Source: Paracoccaceae bacterium (GTDB lineage Bacteria > Pseudomonadota > Alphaproteobacteria > Rhodobacterales > Rhodobacteraceae). Taken from it: a DNA stretch of 64,000 nt. Below the pieces are notes generated by a model. The model was not told the DNA's origin. It did no database searches and worked only from the letters and a program-made list of their open reading frames with translations. Below are positions 1 through 11,199 of the stretch, in pieces. The first letter of the stretch is position 1. Each line of letters begins with the position of its first letter. A program made the translations under genes and the position numbers. The stretch spans positions 124,001-188,000 of the forward strand of contig JAPOXR010000003.1 of NCBI GenBank assembly GCA_026706985.1, given 5' to 3'.

Positions 1-1312
1 CGGACCAATCCGGATTTCCGTTCACATAGGATTCAAAACTGTGGCTGTCCTTGCCCAGATGATCATATTCATATGTCAGATCTGTTGCCGGCCCGAAATA
101 ACCCACCCTTGCGCCCTGCAGCCAGGCACCGCGGATTCTGGCGTTCAAAACCGGCGCCTCATTTCTGGGATTACCGCCGAGGATAATGATTCTTCCGGCC
201 CGGTCCACATCCGCGATTTGTGCATTTCCGACATAGGCTGAGCGATTGTCATGCGGCAGCGCCGAGCCATCGGTTCTGCATTCCTTGGCTCCACCGAGCG
301 CATCCACCAGCTGACCCAGGGCAAACACCGCCTCGACCGGCACCAGATCGCCGGCCAATGCGGCAACCGGTCCCTGGCGAAGCGCCCCGGCCGCAAGATC
401 CAGAGCCTCCTGCCAGCTCACCGGCACCAAGCGGCCGTCGCGGCGCATATAGGGGCGGTCAATCCGTTGCCTGCGCAGCCCGTCCCAGGCAAACCTCGTC
501 TTGTCGCTGATCCATTCCTCATTCACCCCATCATGGTTGCGGGGGATGATCCGCATGACCTCGCGGCCCTTGCTGTCGACGCGGATATTCGAGCCAAGCG
601 CATCCATGACATCGATGGTTTCCGTCTTGGTCAGCTCCCACGGACGCGCGGTGAAGGCATACGGTTTTGAAGTCAGCGCGCCGACCGGGCAGAGATCGAT
701 GATATTGCCCTGAAGATTCGAACGCAGGGATTGATTGAGATAGCTGGTGATCTCGGCATCCTCGCCCCGCCCGGTCTGACCCATCTGCGTGATCCCGGCA
801 ACTTCAGTCGTGAAACGTACGCAGCGTGTGCAGGAGATGCAGCGGGTCATGCAGGTTTCCACAAGCGGTCCGAGATTCAGTTCCTCGACGGCCCTTTTCG
901 GCTCCCGGTAACGGCTCATATCCACACCGTAGGCCATCGCCTGGTCCTGCAGGTCGCATTCACCGCCCTGGTCACAGATCGGACAATCGAGTGGATGGTT
1001 GATGAGGAGAAACTCCATCACCCCTTCCCGGGCCTTTTTCACCATGGCGCTGTTGGTGCGGATTCTGGGAGGACAATTATCCGGTCCCGGCCTCAGATCC
1101 CTGACCTGCATGGCGCAGGATGCGGTGGGTTTCGGCGGGCCTCCGACGACTTCCACCAGGCACATCCGGCAATTGCCGGCAATCGACAGCCGCTCATGGT
1201 AGCAGAAGCGCGGAATTTCCACTCCCGCCTGTTCGCAGGCCTGGATCAGCGTCAGCTCCGGATCCGCCTCGACGATGATGCCATCGATCTCCACCTGCCG
1301 CAATTCGCTCAT
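1..1312 (-). CDS. nuoG: NADH-quinone oxidoreductase subunit G (NuoG), C-terminus outside window
   Basis: Large iron-sulfur subunit of complex I, which passes electrons from the NADH module towards quinone. About 437 N-terminal codons are visible; the gene runs off the left edge. I read these ligands in the translation: C37, C48, C51, C66 ([2Fe-2S] N1b); H106, C110, C113, C119 (N5); C158, C161, C164, C208 (N4). The four-cysteine N7 motif found in E. coli NuoG is absent; that region reads [13 protein letters not shown], as in mitochondrial-type enzymes. The ATG at 1312 is 16 bases past the nuoF stop, so it is the last visible gene of the nuo operon. Confidence 0.95.
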   Translation of the reverse strand, partial: MSELRQVEIDGIIVEADPELTLIQACEQAGVEIPRFCYHERLSIAGNCRMCLVEVVGGPPKPTASCAMQVRDLRPGPDNCPPRIRTNSAMVKKAREGVMEFLLINHPLDCPICDQGGECDLQDQAMAYGVDMSRYREPKRAVEELNLGPLVETCMTRCISCTRCVRFTTEVAGITQMGQTGRGEDAEITSYLNQSLRSNLQGNIIDLCPVGALTSKPYAFTARPWELTKTETIDVMDALGSNIRVDSKGREVMRIIPRNHDGVNEEWISDKTRFAWDGLRRQRIDRPYMRRDGRLVPVSWQEALDLAAGALRQGPVAALAGDLVPVEAVFALGQLVDALGGAKECRTDGSALPHDNRSAYVGNAQIADVDRAGRIIILGGNPRNEAPVLNARIRGAWLQGARVGYFGPATDLTYEYDHLGKDSHSFESYVNGNPDWS

Positions 1313-1328
1313 CCGCAGATCCTGTCCG

Positions 1329-2618
1329 TCATTCCGCCGCAGCCTTCAGGTCGGCTTTCCGGTTCCTGATACGCGCTTCGATATCATCCCGGAAATGCCG
1401 GATAAGCCCTTGGATCGGCCATGCCGCGGCATCGCCCAGAGCACAGATTGTATGGCCTTCAACCTGTTTCGAGACCTCATACAGAAGATCAATCTCCTCG
1501 AGTTCCGCCTCACCGGTCACCAGCCGCTGCATCACCCGCATCATCCAGCCCGCCCCTTCCCGGCAGGGCGTGCATTGTCCGCAGCTTTCATGCTTGTAGA
1601 ACTTGGACAATCTCCAGATCGCGCGCACGATATCGGTCGACTTATCCATCACGATGACCGCTGCCGTTCCCAATCCGCTCTTCTGCCCGGCCAGCCAGTC
1701 AAAATCCATCAATGCCTCGTCGCACAACCCACCCGGAAGGCAGGGCACTGAAGAACCGCCGGGGATCACCGCTTTGAGATTGTCCCAACCGCCGCGCACA
1801 CCTCCGCAGTGACGGTCGATCAATTCACGCAGCGGAATCGACATAGCCTCTTCTACCACACAGGGATTATTGACATGTCCGCTGACGGCGAAAATCTTGG
1901 TGCCACTGTTGCGCGGACGGCCGATTCCGGCGAACCACTGGGCACCGCGGCGCAGAATCGTCGGCGCCACCGCGATCGATTCCACATTATTGACAGTTGT
2001 CGGACAACCATACAGTCCCGCCACCGCCGGAAATGGCGGCTTCATACGCGGCATACCCTTCTTGCCTTCCAGACTTTCCAGGAGCGCGGTTTCCTCGCCG
2101 CAGATATAGGCACCGGCACCATGGTGCAGAAAAATTTCGAAATTCCACCCGGAGCCGGCGGCGTTGTGACCAAGCAGTCCGGCGTCATACGCTTCGTCGA
2201 TGGCCGCCTGCAACAGCTCCCTTTCGCGCACATATTCGCCGCGGATATAAATATAGGCGCTTTGCGCCCGCATCGCGAAACCGGCGAGCAGACAACCTTC
2301 AAGAAGCGTATGCGGCTCATGGCGCATGATTTCGCGGTCTTTGCAGGTTCCAGGCTCAGACTCATCGGCATTAACAACCAGATACCGTGGCCGCCCGTCA
2401 TCGGATTTCGGCATAAAGCTCCATTTCAGACCGGTCGGAAACCCGGCACCGCCACGACCCCGAAGCCCGCTCTGCTTGATCTCTTCGACGATCCACTCCG
2501 GACCCTTGGCAATCAGGCCGGCGGTGCCGTCCCAGTGGCCCCGGCGGCGCGCTCCGGCCAGTCCGCCATCGTCAAAACCGTAAAGGTTGGTGAAAATCCG
2601 GTCCGAGTCCTGCAGCAT
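1329..2618 (-). CDS. nuoF: NADH-quinone oxidoreductase subunit F (NuoF), NADH/FMN subunit
   Basis: The 51-kDa subunit that binds NADH and FMN and starts electron transfer in complex I. The translation has the FMN/NADH glycine-rich stretch [13 protein letters not shown] and the [4Fe-4S] ligands [12 protein letters not shown] plus the cysteine of HTICALGD. I chose the ATG at 2618 (start [14 protein letters not shown], 429 residues) because NuoF proteins typically begin this way and GGAAG lies upstream; an in-frame GTG at 2636 would add six residues and overlap the gene before it. It follows the small membrane gene at 2623-2853 by 4 bases. Confidence 0.96.
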   Translation of the reverse strand: MLQDSDRIFTNLYGFDDGGLAGARRRGHWDGTAGLIAKGPEWIVEEIKQSGLRGRGGAGFPTGLKWSFMPKSDDGRPRYLVVNADESEPGTCKDREIMRHEPHTLLEGCLLAGFAMRAQSAYIYIRGEYVRERELLQAAIDEAYDAGLLGHNAAGSGWNFEIFLHHGAGAYICGEETALLESLEGKKGMPRMKPPFPAVAGLYGCPTTVNNVESIAVAPTILRRGAQWFAGIGRPRNSGTKIFAVSGHVNNPCVVEEAMSIPLRELIDRHCGGVRGGWDNLKAVIPGGSSVPCLPGGLCDEALMDFDWLAGQKSGLGTAAVIVMDKSTDIVRAIWRLSKFYKHESCGQCTPCREGAGWMMRVMQRLVTGEAELEEIDLLYEVSKQVEGHTICALGDAAAWPIQGLIRHFRDDIEARIRNRKADLKAAAE

Positions 2619-2622
2619 GGGT

Positions 2623-2853
2623 TCAGCCGCTTCCACCTTTGCGGCGCGTCGGGAACCGAATCAGCGACAACACAGCCCAGGCCAACGCCGCCAATACAGC
2701 GAAATCCAGCAGAAATGCGAATTTCACCGGCCAGTTCAGCACCCCGCCAAGCCAGGATCCACCGAGCCAGATCAACATGGCACAGACAATGACACATGCC
2801 GACAGGCGGATACGCGATGCGCCATCCCGGCGCTCACCCGGAACACGGATCAT
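2623..2853 (-). CDS. Small two-helix membrane protein in the nuo operon (DUF5337-like)
   Basis: A 76-residue protein with a basic N-terminus ([16 protein letters not shown]) and two hydrophobic segments, about residues 17-37 and 45-65, ending in a basic tail. It fits exactly between nuoE and nuoF with almost no spacing, so it is surely co-transcribed. A small unknown membrane protein of this kind (DUF5337) sits at the same place in nuo operons of Rhodobacterales; I assign the family by size, topology and position, from memory. It has no known catalytic motif. A role as an assembly or accessory factor of complex I is only inference. Confidence 0.8.
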   Translation of the reverse strand: MIRVPGERRDGASRIRLSACVIVCAMLIWLGGSWLGGVLNWPVKFAFLLDFAVLAALAWAVLSLIRFPTRRKGGSG

Positions 2854-2859
2854 AACCCC

Positions 2860-3534
2860 TTAACCCTCAATGCGGGCGACTGTATCGCCTTGCAGCAGGG
2901 CCAGCGCAACGGCGGCGTTATCCGCCGGCCTGCCGCTTTCAGACTCCCGCAATGTCGTGGCGCCGGAAGCCGGTTCGCAGGAAAACCTGCCATTCTGCGA
3001 GCCCGGACGCGGCACGGTTCCACCGGCAAAACCGTCAATGATTCCGGCCAGGGAATCAGGTGTCAGATCCTCGTAGTAATCCTTGCCGATCTGGGCCATC
3101 GGCGCGTTGCAGCAGGCACCGAGACACTCCACCTCTTCCCAGGAGAATTTTCCGTCGGCGGAGAGCATGTGCGGATGCGGCGCGATCTTCCGCCGGCAGA
3201 TTTCAATCAGTTCCTCGGCTCCACAGATCATGCAGGTCGTGGTGCCGCAGATCTGCAGATGCGCAACCGATCCGACCGGATGCAGTTGAAACATATAATA
3301 AAAAGTGGCCACCTCATAGGCACGTATATGCGGGATGCTCAACATGTCGGCGACATACTCGACCGCAGGGCGCGACAGCCACCCTTCCTGTTCCTGCGCC
3401 CGCATGAGCAGTGGAATGACCGCCGAAGCTTGACGACCCTCCGGATATTTCCCCATCTGCCGCTGCGCCCAGGCCAGATTGCCGGCGGTGAAAGCGAAAC
3501 TGCCGGGCTGAATTTCGTGAAATCTACGGCGCAT
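2860..3534 (-). CDS. nuoE: NADH-quinone oxidoreductase subunit E (NuoE)
   Basis: The 24-kDa [2Fe-2S] subunit of complex I, part of the NADH-oxidising module with NuoF and NuoG. The N1a cluster ligands are visible in CGTTTCMIC and [10 protein letters not shown]. The protein has 224 residues; the core ends near residue 165 and is followed by a low-complexity tail rich in Ala, Gly and Arg, as in other alphaproteobacterial NuoE proteins. It lies 39 bases after nuoD and 6 bases before the small membrane gene in the same operon. Confidence 0.95.
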   Translation of the reverse strand: MRRRFHEIQPGSFAFTAGNLAWAQRQMGKYPEGRQASAVIPLLMRAQEQEGWLSRPAVEYVADMLSIPHIRAYEVATFYYMFQLHPVGSVAHLQICGTTTCMICGAEELIEICRRKIAPHPHMLSADGKFSWEEVECLGACCNAPMAQIGKDYYEDLTPDSLAGIIDGFAGGTVPRPGSQNGRFSCEPASGATTLRESESGRPADNAAVALALLQGDTVARIEG

Positions 3535-3573
3535 TCCCGCCTCCAGCCAAACCGGGAAATGACCGCGGCTTTG

Positions 3574-4791
3574 TCACCGGTCTATCTCTCCGAATACGAC
3601 ATCCAGCGATCCGAGCACCGCCGAAACATCCGCGAGTAAATGTCCGCCGCAAAGAAAATCCATAGCCTGAAGATGAGGAAATCCGGGTGCCCGGATCTTG
3701 GCCTTATAGGGCTTGTTGGTGCCATCGGCGACCAAATACACACCGAACTCACCCTTTGGCGCCTCGACAGCCGCATAAATTTCCCCCGCCGGAACATGGA
3801 ATCCTTCGGTGTAGAGTTTGAAATGATGGATAAGGGCTTCCATTGATGATTTCATTTCAGCGCGTGTGGGTGGGGTCAGCTTTCCGCGCGCGAGAACATC
3901 GCCCTCAACCGTTTCCAGCTTTTCGATGGCCTGCCGCATGATCTCCACGCTTTCACGTATTTCCGCCATCCGGCAGAGATAACGGTCATAGCAATCACCA
4001 TTCACACCGATTGGGATTTTGAAATCAAACTCATCATAACATTCGTAAGGCTGCGTTCGACGCAGGTCCCACTCAATTCCGGAACCACGCACCATCACAC
4101 CCGAGAATCCCCACTCTTCCGCATCCTCCGGGCTGACCACGCCGATATCCACATTGCGTTGCTTGAAAATTCTGTTCTCGGTTAGCAGATTGTCGATGTC
4201 ATCCAATTTGGCGGGAAATTCCGTGCACCATCTGCTGATGTCAGCGGTCAGTTCCGGCGGCAAATCACGATGCACACCTCCCGGTCTGAAATAAGCCGCA
4301 TGCAGGCGCGCACCGCATGCCCGCTCATAGAACACCATCAGTTTTTCGCGTTCCTCAAACCCCCACAGGGGCGGCGTTAACGCACCGACATCCATCGCCT
4401 GCGTGGTGACATTAAGCAAGTGGTTGAGCACCCGGCCCATCTCCGAATACAAAACCCGGATCAAGGAAGCCCGCCGCGGAATTTCGGTTCCTGTCAGCCG
4501 TTCGATCGCCAGGCACCAGGCATGTTCCTGGTTCATCGGCGCCACATAATCAAGACGGTCAAAATAAGGCAGGTTCTGCAGGTATGACCGGCTTTCCATC
4601 AGTTTTTCGGTGCCCCGGTGCAGAAGCCCTATATGCGGGTCGCAGCGCGAAACGACTTCGCCATCCAACTCCAGAACCAAGCGCAGAACCCCATGCGCCG
4701 CCGGATGCTGCGGCCCGAAATTTATGTTAAAATTCCGGATCTGCCTTTCGTCGGGCAGCAGCATGTCGGACTCAGCTTCCATCTCTTCCAT
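3574..4791 (-). CDS. nuoD: NADH-quinone oxidoreductase subunit D (NuoD)
   Basis: The 49-kDa subunit that lines the quinone-binding site of complex I. The diagnostic segment [17 protein letters not shown] is near the N-terminus and GMGMSC-type hydrogenase ligands are lost, as in all NuoD. The C-terminus ends [12 protein letters not shown], the family ending. I prefer the ATG at 4791 (405 residues), which has GGGAAG seven bases upstream, over the GTG at 4809, which would start six residues earlier. The gene follows nuoC by a short gap. Confidence 0.95.
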   Translation of the reverse strand: MEEMEAESDMLLPDERQIRNFNINFGPQHPAAHGVLRLVLELDGEVVSRCDPHIGLLHRGTEKLMESRSYLQNLPYFDRLDYVAPMNQEHAWCLAIERLTGTEIPRRASLIRVLYSEMGRVLNHLLNVTTQAMDVGALTPPLWGFEEREKLMVFYERACGARLHAAYFRPGGVHRDLPPELTADISRWCTEFPAKLDDIDNLLTENRIFKQRNVDIGVVSPEDAEEWGFSGVMVRGSGIEWDLRRTQPYECYDEFDFKIPIGVNGDCYDRYLCRMAEIRESVEIMRQAIEKLETVEGDVLARGKLTPPTRAEMKSSMEALIHHFKLYTEGFHVPAGEIYAAVEAPKGEFGVYLVADGTNKPYKAKIRAPGFPHLQAMDFLCGGHLLADVSAVLGSLDVVFGEIDR

Positions 4792-4819
4792 CCCGTGACT
4801 TCCCGGCACCCCTCAGGCG

Positions 4820-5434
4820 TTAATCAGATTTCCCAGGCGCCGATTTATCAATCACATATTCGGCACCTTCCCAGGGACTCATGAAATCAAACCGGCGGAA
4901 TTCCTGAACCAGTTCAACGGGCTCGTAAACGACACGTTTCAATTCCTCATCATAGCGTACTTCCGAATAGCCGGTGAGTGGGAAATCCTTGCGCAGGGGA
5001 TGACCGCGGAATCCGTAATCGGTCAGGATGCGTCTGAGATCAGGGTGGCCCCGGAACTTCACCCCATACATGTCGAACACTTCCCGTTCGAACCAGTCAG
5101 CGCAGGCATGAACCGGGGTTATCGACGGCATGACCTCATCCTCGCGGATGCAGACTTTGACCCGGATACGCTGGTTCAGCGGCATTGAGAGCAAGTGGTA
5201 CACGAGTTCGAAGCGTTTTTCCCGGCCCGGATAATCCACTGCCGTGATATCGATCAGGGTCGAAAAACGGCATTCACTGCTGCGTTTCAGAAATTCAATC
5301 AACTCAGCCAGTCCGGATGTGACTGCCACCACCACAAGCTCTTCCCGCTCCACTTCAGCGCTGAGAATGCTGTCAGACTGGCCGTCCCGCAAATACCCGG
5401 CAAGCCGGTTATAATCCTTAGCGGCCATCTGCAT
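4820..5434 (-). CDS. nuoC: NADH-quinone oxidoreductase subunit C (NuoC)
   Basis: The 30-kDa subunit of the peripheral arm of complex I. The signature [25 protein letters not shown] is present (shown here as its halves [12 protein letters not shown] and [11 protein letters not shown]), followed by [10 protein letters not shown]. The length of 204 residues is normal for a stand-alone NuoC, so it is not the NuoCD fusion of enterobacteria. It starts 3 bases after the nuoB stop; a second ATG lies two codons in. Confidence 0.95.
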   Translation of the reverse strand: MQMAAKDYNRLAGYLRDGQSDSILSAEVEREELVVVAVTSGLAELIEFLKRSSECRFSTLIDITAVDYPGREKRFELVYHLLSMPLNQRIRVKVCIREDEVMPSITPVHACADWFEREVFDMYGVKFRGHPDLRRILTDYGFRGHPLRKDFPLTGYSEVRYDEELKRVVYEPVELVQEFRRFDFMSPWEGAEYVIDKSAPGKSD

Positions 5435-5437
5435 CGA

Positions 5438-6300
<863 letters not shown>

Positions 6301-6548
6301 GTTCAGCTTCCTTCGGAACTGCCGGAGATTGATACCGATCTGCATTATACAGACCACCATGAAGGGTCAACCGATGCTGCGTGGGTGTGAACCTCCACGC
6401 CTGCGGGCAAAAGACGGTTGCCGGAACAAAAACCCGCAAACCCATTGCGGTGCGCCGGCACCGTTTTCGCTTGCGGCACTCACCCGATTCCTATGAATCG
6501 CAGACCGGTTTTATCATCGCGTCACAATGCGGTTTGGCTCGAATTGAA
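6301..6548. promoter_or_regulatory. Divergent intergenic region, nuo operon / N-formylglutamate amidohydrolase
   Basis: This 248-base gap separates the divergent nuoA and N-formylglutamate amidohydrolase genes and must hold both promoters. I see no convincing consensus boxes or operator repeats in it. Open frames running through it from both sides lack family similarity. Confidence 0.4.
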
Positions 6549-7307
6549 ATGAATACCGAACAGCCATTCGAAATTCTCAAACCCCGGGGATCAGCCGACA
6601 TATTGATCTGTGTCGAGCATGCGGGAAAAGAAATGCCGCCGGATTTTGACAATCTGGGCTTACCGCAATCTGAAATCGATCGGCATATCGGTTGGGATAT
6701 CGGCGTTGGTGAAGTTGCCAGAGCAATGCATCAGCAGCTTGGTCAGCCATTAATCCTGGGGAGATATTCCAGGCTGGTAGTGGATTTGAACCGGCCGGTC
6801 CATTCGGCGGAATGCATCTCTGCCCGGTCCGACGGCACCGATGTCCCGGGTAACCGGGATCTGACACCGGCTGAGAAATTGCAGCGTATGAACCGGTATT
6901 ACCGGCCATTCCATCTGGCGGTGAGCCGTCTGATCACGAGTCTCAGACCGAAGGTCCTGCTTTCCGTGCACAGCTTTACGCCGAAATTACGCCAGCTGGG
7001 CGTACACCGGCCTTGGCATTGCGGGGTGTTATATGATGAAAATGTTCCGCTGGGGATGAGCTGTTTGCGTCATCTTGCCGATATTCCCGGGCTGGTTGTC
7101 GGTGACAATGAGCCTTACCGGGTAGACCATACTGCCGATGTGCCATTGCCGCTGCATGGCGAATTGAAGGGCGTTCCGTCGGTGCTGGTCGAAATTCGAA
7201 ATGATGTCATCACCGGGGCGGCCGGGCAGCGGCGCTGGGCGGAGATTTTGTCCCGTCTGGTCGATTCCTGTCTGTTGAATCCGGTCGGCGGGCGGAGCCG
7301 GGCATAA
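6549..7307 (+). CDS. N-formylglutamate amidohydrolase family protein
   Basis: A 252-residue zinc hydrolase of the FGase family (COG3931 type). Family features include CVEHAGKEMPPDF near the N-terminus, DIGVGEVARAM, the segment RLVVDLNRP, and LLSVHSFTPKL in the middle; the His and Glu residues of these segments are the likely metal and catalytic groups. Members hydrolyse N-formyl- or related N-acyl-amino acids, often in histidine degradation, but no hut genes are nearby so the substrate is open. I chose the ATG at 6549 (MNTEQPFEIL); the frame is open further upstream, but the extra 56 residues look non-coding. Confidence 0.85.
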   Translation: MNTEQPFEILKPRGSADILICVEHAGKEMPPDFDNLGLPQSEIDRHIGWDIGVGEVARAMHQQLGQPLILGRYSRLVVDLNRPVHSAECISARSDGTDVPGNRDLTPAEKLQRMNRYYRPFHLAVSRLITSLRPKVLLSVHSFTPKLRQLGVHRPWHCGVLYDENVPLGMSCLRHLADIPGLVVGDNEPYRVDHTADVPLPLHGELKGVPSVLVEIRNDVITGAAGQRRWAEILSRLVDSCLLNPVGGRSRA

Positions 7308-7456
7308 GCGATTTTTTTGGTGACATCGGGCTGGAATTCGCCTAAGCACGCGCCAATCAAGCGCGGTTTTGTGCCCTCGGTAACGAAATCTGCTGTTCAA
7401 TTGTTGCAATCCGCCGCCTTGAGACATTATTGTGGTTGAAAACCGGAGAAGTGCTG

Positions 7457-7792
7457 ATGGAATTGAATGCTTCGCGCGAAGGCGATGTCTTGACAGTAAA
7501 GCTTGACGGCAGGCTTGATGGGGCCAACTCTGCAAAATTTGAAGAAGCGTTGAATGCCGAAATCGGCGAGGCAGGCTGCCCGGTCATTCTGGATCTTGGG
7601 GACTTAGCCTATATCAGCAGCGCCGGGCTCCGGGCGATATTGCTCGTGACCAAAGCATTGAACATGAAGGGGAAGAAGCTCGCACTCTGTTCGCTGCCAA
7701 CGCAGATTGAAGAAGTTTTCAAAATCAGCGGCTTCAACAAGATTATCCCGATTCATCCCTCCCACGAAAGCGCGGCAAAGGCGATCTCCTGA
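7457..7792 (+). CDS. STAS-domain anti-sigma factor antagonist
   Basis: A single STAS domain of 111 residues, like SpoIIAA/RsbV. The phosphorylation site is in the typical segment LAYISSAGLRAIL, where the serine of SSAGL is the residue phosphorylated by the partner kinase. The start ATG has GGAG eight bases upstream. It converges with the minus-strand genes at 7862-12776, which encode an RsbW-type kinase and a PP2C phosphatase, the two other standard parts of a partner switch. The unphosphorylated STAS protein would bind the kinase and release its target, by analogy. Confidence 0.9.
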   Translation: MELNASREGDVLTVKLDGRLDGANSAKFEEALNAEIGEAGCPVILDLGDLAYISSAGLRAILLVTKALNMKGKKLALCSLPTQIEEVFKISGFNKIIPIHPSHESAAKAIS

Positions 7793-7794
7793 CA

Positions 7795-7822
7795 AGAATT
7801 CCGCGCCCCGGGAATTCCGCAG
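7795..7822. terminator. Possible stem-loop between convergent STAS and histidine kinase genes
   Basis: Just after the STAS stop, GAATTCC and GGAATTC form a 7-bp stem with a GC-rich loop. It sits between convergent genes, where a terminator is expected, but there is no T-run on either side, so an intrinsic terminator is doubtful. Confidence 0.25.
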
Positions 7823-7861
7823 ACTAAGGATTCCACGCTCCGGAGGGAAATCCGCCGACCC

Positions 7862-10033
7862 TCATAAGGTCTCATTTTCCGCTTCGGAAGCGGCAAGGAT
7901 TTCTCCCCCATCCACAGGCAACGTGACGGTCATTTCGGCGAATTCGCCCTCCTCCGTTTCGACCGAAATTGATCCACCATGCTTTTGCACAATGTCGCTG
8001 CACAATGCCAGACCAAGGCCGGTTCCCTGATCCGTGGGTTTGGTCGTGAAGAACGGGTTGAAAATCTTTTCCAGCAACTCCTCGGGAATTCCCGAGCCAT
8101 TGTCGCGGATCCTGATTGCGATCATACCGTCGCCGCGGGTTGTGCGTACAAGCAATTCGGGGATGTATTTTTCCCCATTGCCCCCGGTTTCCGCCTGTAA
8201 GCGTTTCTGATGCGTCGCATAGCAGGAGTTGCTTACCAGATTCAGAACCACACGACCGATATCCTGCGACACGATAATCGCCTCGCCGACATCTGTGCCG
8301 AAATCATAACTTAACTTGATCTGGAATCCTTCAACCGCAGCCCTGGCCCCGTGATAGGCAAGTTTGGCATGTTGTTCCACGAGTTGGTTAACATTCGTCG
8401 ACTGCGCCTGGCCGCCACCACGGCCCATCCGCAGCATGTCATCGACGATGCGAACGGCGCGGCCGCCATGTTCAAGAATTCTGGCCAGGTTATCGGCGAG
8501 CATTCCACAGATGCTTGCAATCTCCTCCTGACGCTCTTTGTCATCCATTTCCGTATCATTCAGTATCTCATCAAATTCTTCGACGAGTTCTCTGGATGCT
8601 TCGGAGAAATTCTTGACAAAGTTCAGCGGGTTTTTGATCTCATGCGCCACGCCGGCGGTCAGTTCGCCGAGTGCCGCCAGCTTTTTCTGCATCACGATCT
8701 GTGACTGTGCTGATTGTAACTGATCAAGAACCGACTGCAGTTCCGAATTCTTATTCAAAAGATTCTGGGACAGTTCCTCGACAACATCGAGCCGCCTGGC
8801 CTTCAATGCACTTGCCCGAAAACTCTCCAGCGCCGCAGCCATGTCGGCAACTTCATCATTTCCGGCTGTCCTAACTTCGAGGTCAAGTTCGCCCTGGCTC
8901 ATTTCGCGCATCCGATGCGAGAGGTAGTGCAGGCGGGGCATCAGCGATCTTCCGACGAGCAGCCAGGCAATCAACGCCGTGCCGAGAATGCCGGTTGTTC
9001 CGAGAACCAGCATCAATGTCCGGCTTGAATTGATCACGGAAGCGGTTTCCTCCGCTGCCTCAACCGCACTCGCACTGACCGACGCGGCAAGCTTTTCGGC
9101 TTCGCTCACCAGTAACGCCGAAAGTACACGGCTGTCGGCGATCAGTTTTGACTGTGTCTCCAGCACCTTCAGCTCCTGCTGGCGTAGAAGGAAGCCGCTG
9201 TCGTCTCCGGTCCCAAGCGAAAAAAGCTGATCGAACAACGGCCCGAGTTGCATTTCACCCGCCAGTGGACCGATTGATTCAAGACTTCGCAAAATGGCGT
9301 CCTGAGAGGACTCAAACAACTCCTCCCGGATCTTCAGCAACGCGCGGTCGGAGATGACAGCACCGCTCGACAGCAGTTGCAATGCGATATTCGTCTGCTG
9401 CTCCAGGTCAGACAGATGCCGGTACAGATTCAATTCCCCGGTGGTAAAGTGGATATCCCGATCCACCGGCGGAACTCCGATCTCCATGCGGCCGGTCACC
9501 AGGTAAAAATACTGATCATCGGTGACTGGAATCAGGCTGCGGCGAAGTTGTGTCTCGATATCCGCCAGATCGTCGAGATGCCCGCCATATCTTTCCCGCA
9601 ACTCAAACAGCTGCAGCATGGTGTTTTCAACATCATTGACGATTTCCGTGAGCCGTATCGCATTCCTTGCCATCCATTCGACAATGGACTCACCTTCCAA
9701 GCTCTCAAGAACAGTCAATTCGCGTTCAAGTTCATTGCGCAGACCTGAAATCGTTTTGGAAACTTCCCCGATATCTTCCTTCGATTGCGCCGAGATAAGC
9801 TTGGGGGCAGCGGCAACCAGCTCGGAACTGGTTCTGGAAATCGCAAAGACCGATGCCAGTTCCGGCAGGCTTTTTTCATGAATTGTCTGCTGTGAGACCG
9901 CAATGCGTTCAAAGGCCTGCCAGGCAACGAAGACCATGATCGCCGTCACCAATCCGGCAAAGCCGACAGCAAGATAAAAATTCGCGGAAATTCGGCTGCG
10001 GAATGCGAGAAGGCGACTGGCTGCCCGGGCCAT
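7862..10033 (-). CDS. HAMP-domain sensor histidine kinase
   Basis: A 723-residue membrane histidine kinase. It has a first membrane helix at about residues 18-40, a long helical periplasmic sensor of about 290 residues, a second helix near 335-355, a HAMP domain, a coiled coil, and then the H-box AALGELTAGVAHEIKNPLN with the phospho-acceptor H464. The ATPase domain shows NLVSNSCYAT (N box), DNGSGIPEE (G1) and GTGLGLALC (G2). There is no fused receiver. The start overlaps the stop of the upstream binding-protein gene as ATGA. The layout resembles TorS-like kinases that read a periplasmic binding protein; the obvious receiver is the one fused to the PP2C phosphatase in the same operon. Confidence 0.92.
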   Translation of the reverse strand: MARAASRLLAFRSRISANFYLAVGFAGLVTAIMVFVAWQAFERIAVSQQTIHEKSLPELASVFAISRTSSELVAAAPKLISAQSKEDIGEVSKTISGLRNELERELTVLESLEGESIVEWMARNAIRLTEIVNDVENTMLQLFELRERYGGHLDDLADIETQLRRSLIPVTDDQYFYLVTGRMEIGVPPVDRDIHFTTGELNLYRHLSDLEQQTNIALQLLSSGAVISDRALLKIREELFESSQDAILRSLESIGPLAGEMQLGPLFDQLFSLGTGDDSGFLLRQQELKVLETQSKLIADSRVLSALLVSEAEKLAASVSASAVEAAEETASVINSSRTLMLVLGTTGILGTALIAWLLVGRSLMPRLHYLSHRMREMSQGELDLEVRTAGNDEVADMAAALESFRASALKARRLDVVEELSQNLLNKNSELQSVLDQLQSAQSQIVMQKKLAALGELTAGVAHEIKNPLNFVKNFSEASRELVEEFDEILNDTEMDDKERQEEIASICGMLADNLARILEHGGRAVRIVDDMLRMGRGGGQAQSTNVNQLVEQHAKLAYHGARAAVEGFQIKLSYDFGTDVGEAIIVSQDIGRVVLNLVSNSCYATHQKRLQAETGGNGEKYIPELLVRTTRGDGMIAIRIRDNGSGIPEELLEKIFNPFFTTKPTDQGTGLGLALCSDIVQKHGGSISVETEEGEFAEMTVTLPVDGGEILAASEAENETL

Positions 10034-11199
10034 CAGTGCCGCCCGTCTGTGAATGAAGCAACCTGCGAAAACTGGCCGGCACCGTCAAATTCGGTCAAAA
10101 ACACAGCATCCGAGCCTTGATTGTCATCCGGGCCGAAATTCAGCACCATACCGCCGAGTTCCATCGGCTCCTTCGACTTGAAGCGATCCAGCACGCATTC
10201 CCGGGTCAGCGTGTCGGCACAGTTCTGCATCGCTGCCAAAAGCATGCGGGCCCCGACATAGCCCTCGAACGAGATATAATCCGGTTTCGAGCCCGGCCAA
10301 ACCGCCTCCAAAGCCGATCGGAACTGCCGGGCAATCTCGAATTCCTCCGACATATAGTCCGGCACCACCTGGGTGACAAAGACATCACTGATTCCGGGCC
10401 GCAACTCTCTGGCGAGGTCCTGGCTGCCGACAAATGAAATATTGACGAATACCGGTTTAAAGCCCAACTCATGCGACCAGGTGATCGCCGCCGCCGCCGG
10501 CCGGTATGCGCCGAATATCACGACCGCCTCCGGTTCGGCCCGCATCAGGTCCAGCACCGCGGTTTTGACTGCAACCGTATTGCGTTCATAGATTCCGCTG
10601 CCTACCAGCTTGAGCCCGTACCGTGCGGTCGCGGCCTGCAGCGCATGCAACCCTGCGCGTCCAAACGAATCATCCTGATACAGCAGTCCAAAACGAGTGA
10701 AGCCACGTTCTTTCACCAGCCGGTCAACCATTTCATCCGTTTCCTGTTGATAGGAAGCCCGGAAGTTCACGACATTCGGAAAACCCTCGGTGTCCCGCAG
10801 CAAAGCCGCGCCGGTGAAGGGCGCAATGAAAGGCACGCCGGAATCTCTCGCGATCGGAGCCGCGGCGCGGGAAGTTGGCGTGCCGACTGCGCCCAGAAGA
10901 GCGAAAACGGTTTTTTCGTCGATCAGGGTACGGATATTGGCAACTGTGCGGCCAGGCTCATAGCCATCATCCAGATAGGTGAGGAACACCTGTTTGCCGC
11001 CAATGCCTCCAACCAGGACTGATTCGGTGAGAGCAGCCTCGATTCCAAGGCGCATTTTCTTTCCCAACTCGCTGGCGGGCCCGGAGAATGCCGCCGACTG
11101 ACCCAATCGGACAATCCGGGACTCGGCACTCTGATCCTGGGAGATGCCTTCCACGGCACCGAGATTGAACAACAGGATGACGCCCAACAGCAAACGCAC
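10033..11199 (-). CDS. Periplasmic ligand-binding protein (Leu/Ile/Val-type, Peripla_BP_6)
   Basis: A 388-residue type-1 periplasmic binding protein. It begins with a hydrophobic signal peptide (MRLLLGVILLFNLGAVEG) and continues with family segments such as IVRLGQSAAFSGPASELG and FALLGAVGTPTSRAAAPIA. No ABC permease or ATPase genes are adjacent; instead the gene lies between an RsbW-type kinase gene (stop directly upstream) and a histidine kinase gene (ATGA overlap). I infer that it is a sensory receptor that presents a ligand, perhaps an amino acid or short organic acid, to the kinase, rather than a transport component. Confidence 0.9.
   Translation of the reverse strand: MRLLLGVILLFNLGAVEGISQDQSAESRIVRLGQSAAFSGPASELGKKMRLGIEAALTESVLVGGIGGKQVFLTYLDDGYEPGRTVANIRTLIDEKTVFALLGAVGTPTSRAAAPIARDSGVPFIAPFTGAALLRDTEGFPNVVNFRASYQQETDEMVDRLVKERGFTRFGLLYQDDSFGRAGLHALQAATARYGLKLVGSGIYERNTVAVKTAVLDLMRAEPEAVVIFGAYRPAAAAITWSHELGFKPVFVNISFVGSQDLARELRPGISDVFVTQVVPDYMSEEFEIARQFRSALEAVWPGSKPDYISFEGYVGARMLLAAMQNCADTLTRECVLDRFKSKEPMELGGMVLNFGPDDNQGSDAVFLTEFDGAGQFSQVASFTDGRH

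Noticed and set aside
6381-6548. N-terminal extension of the N-formylglutamate amidohydrolase
   Set aside because: The extra residues are basic and low in complexity, and the family begins near 6549.
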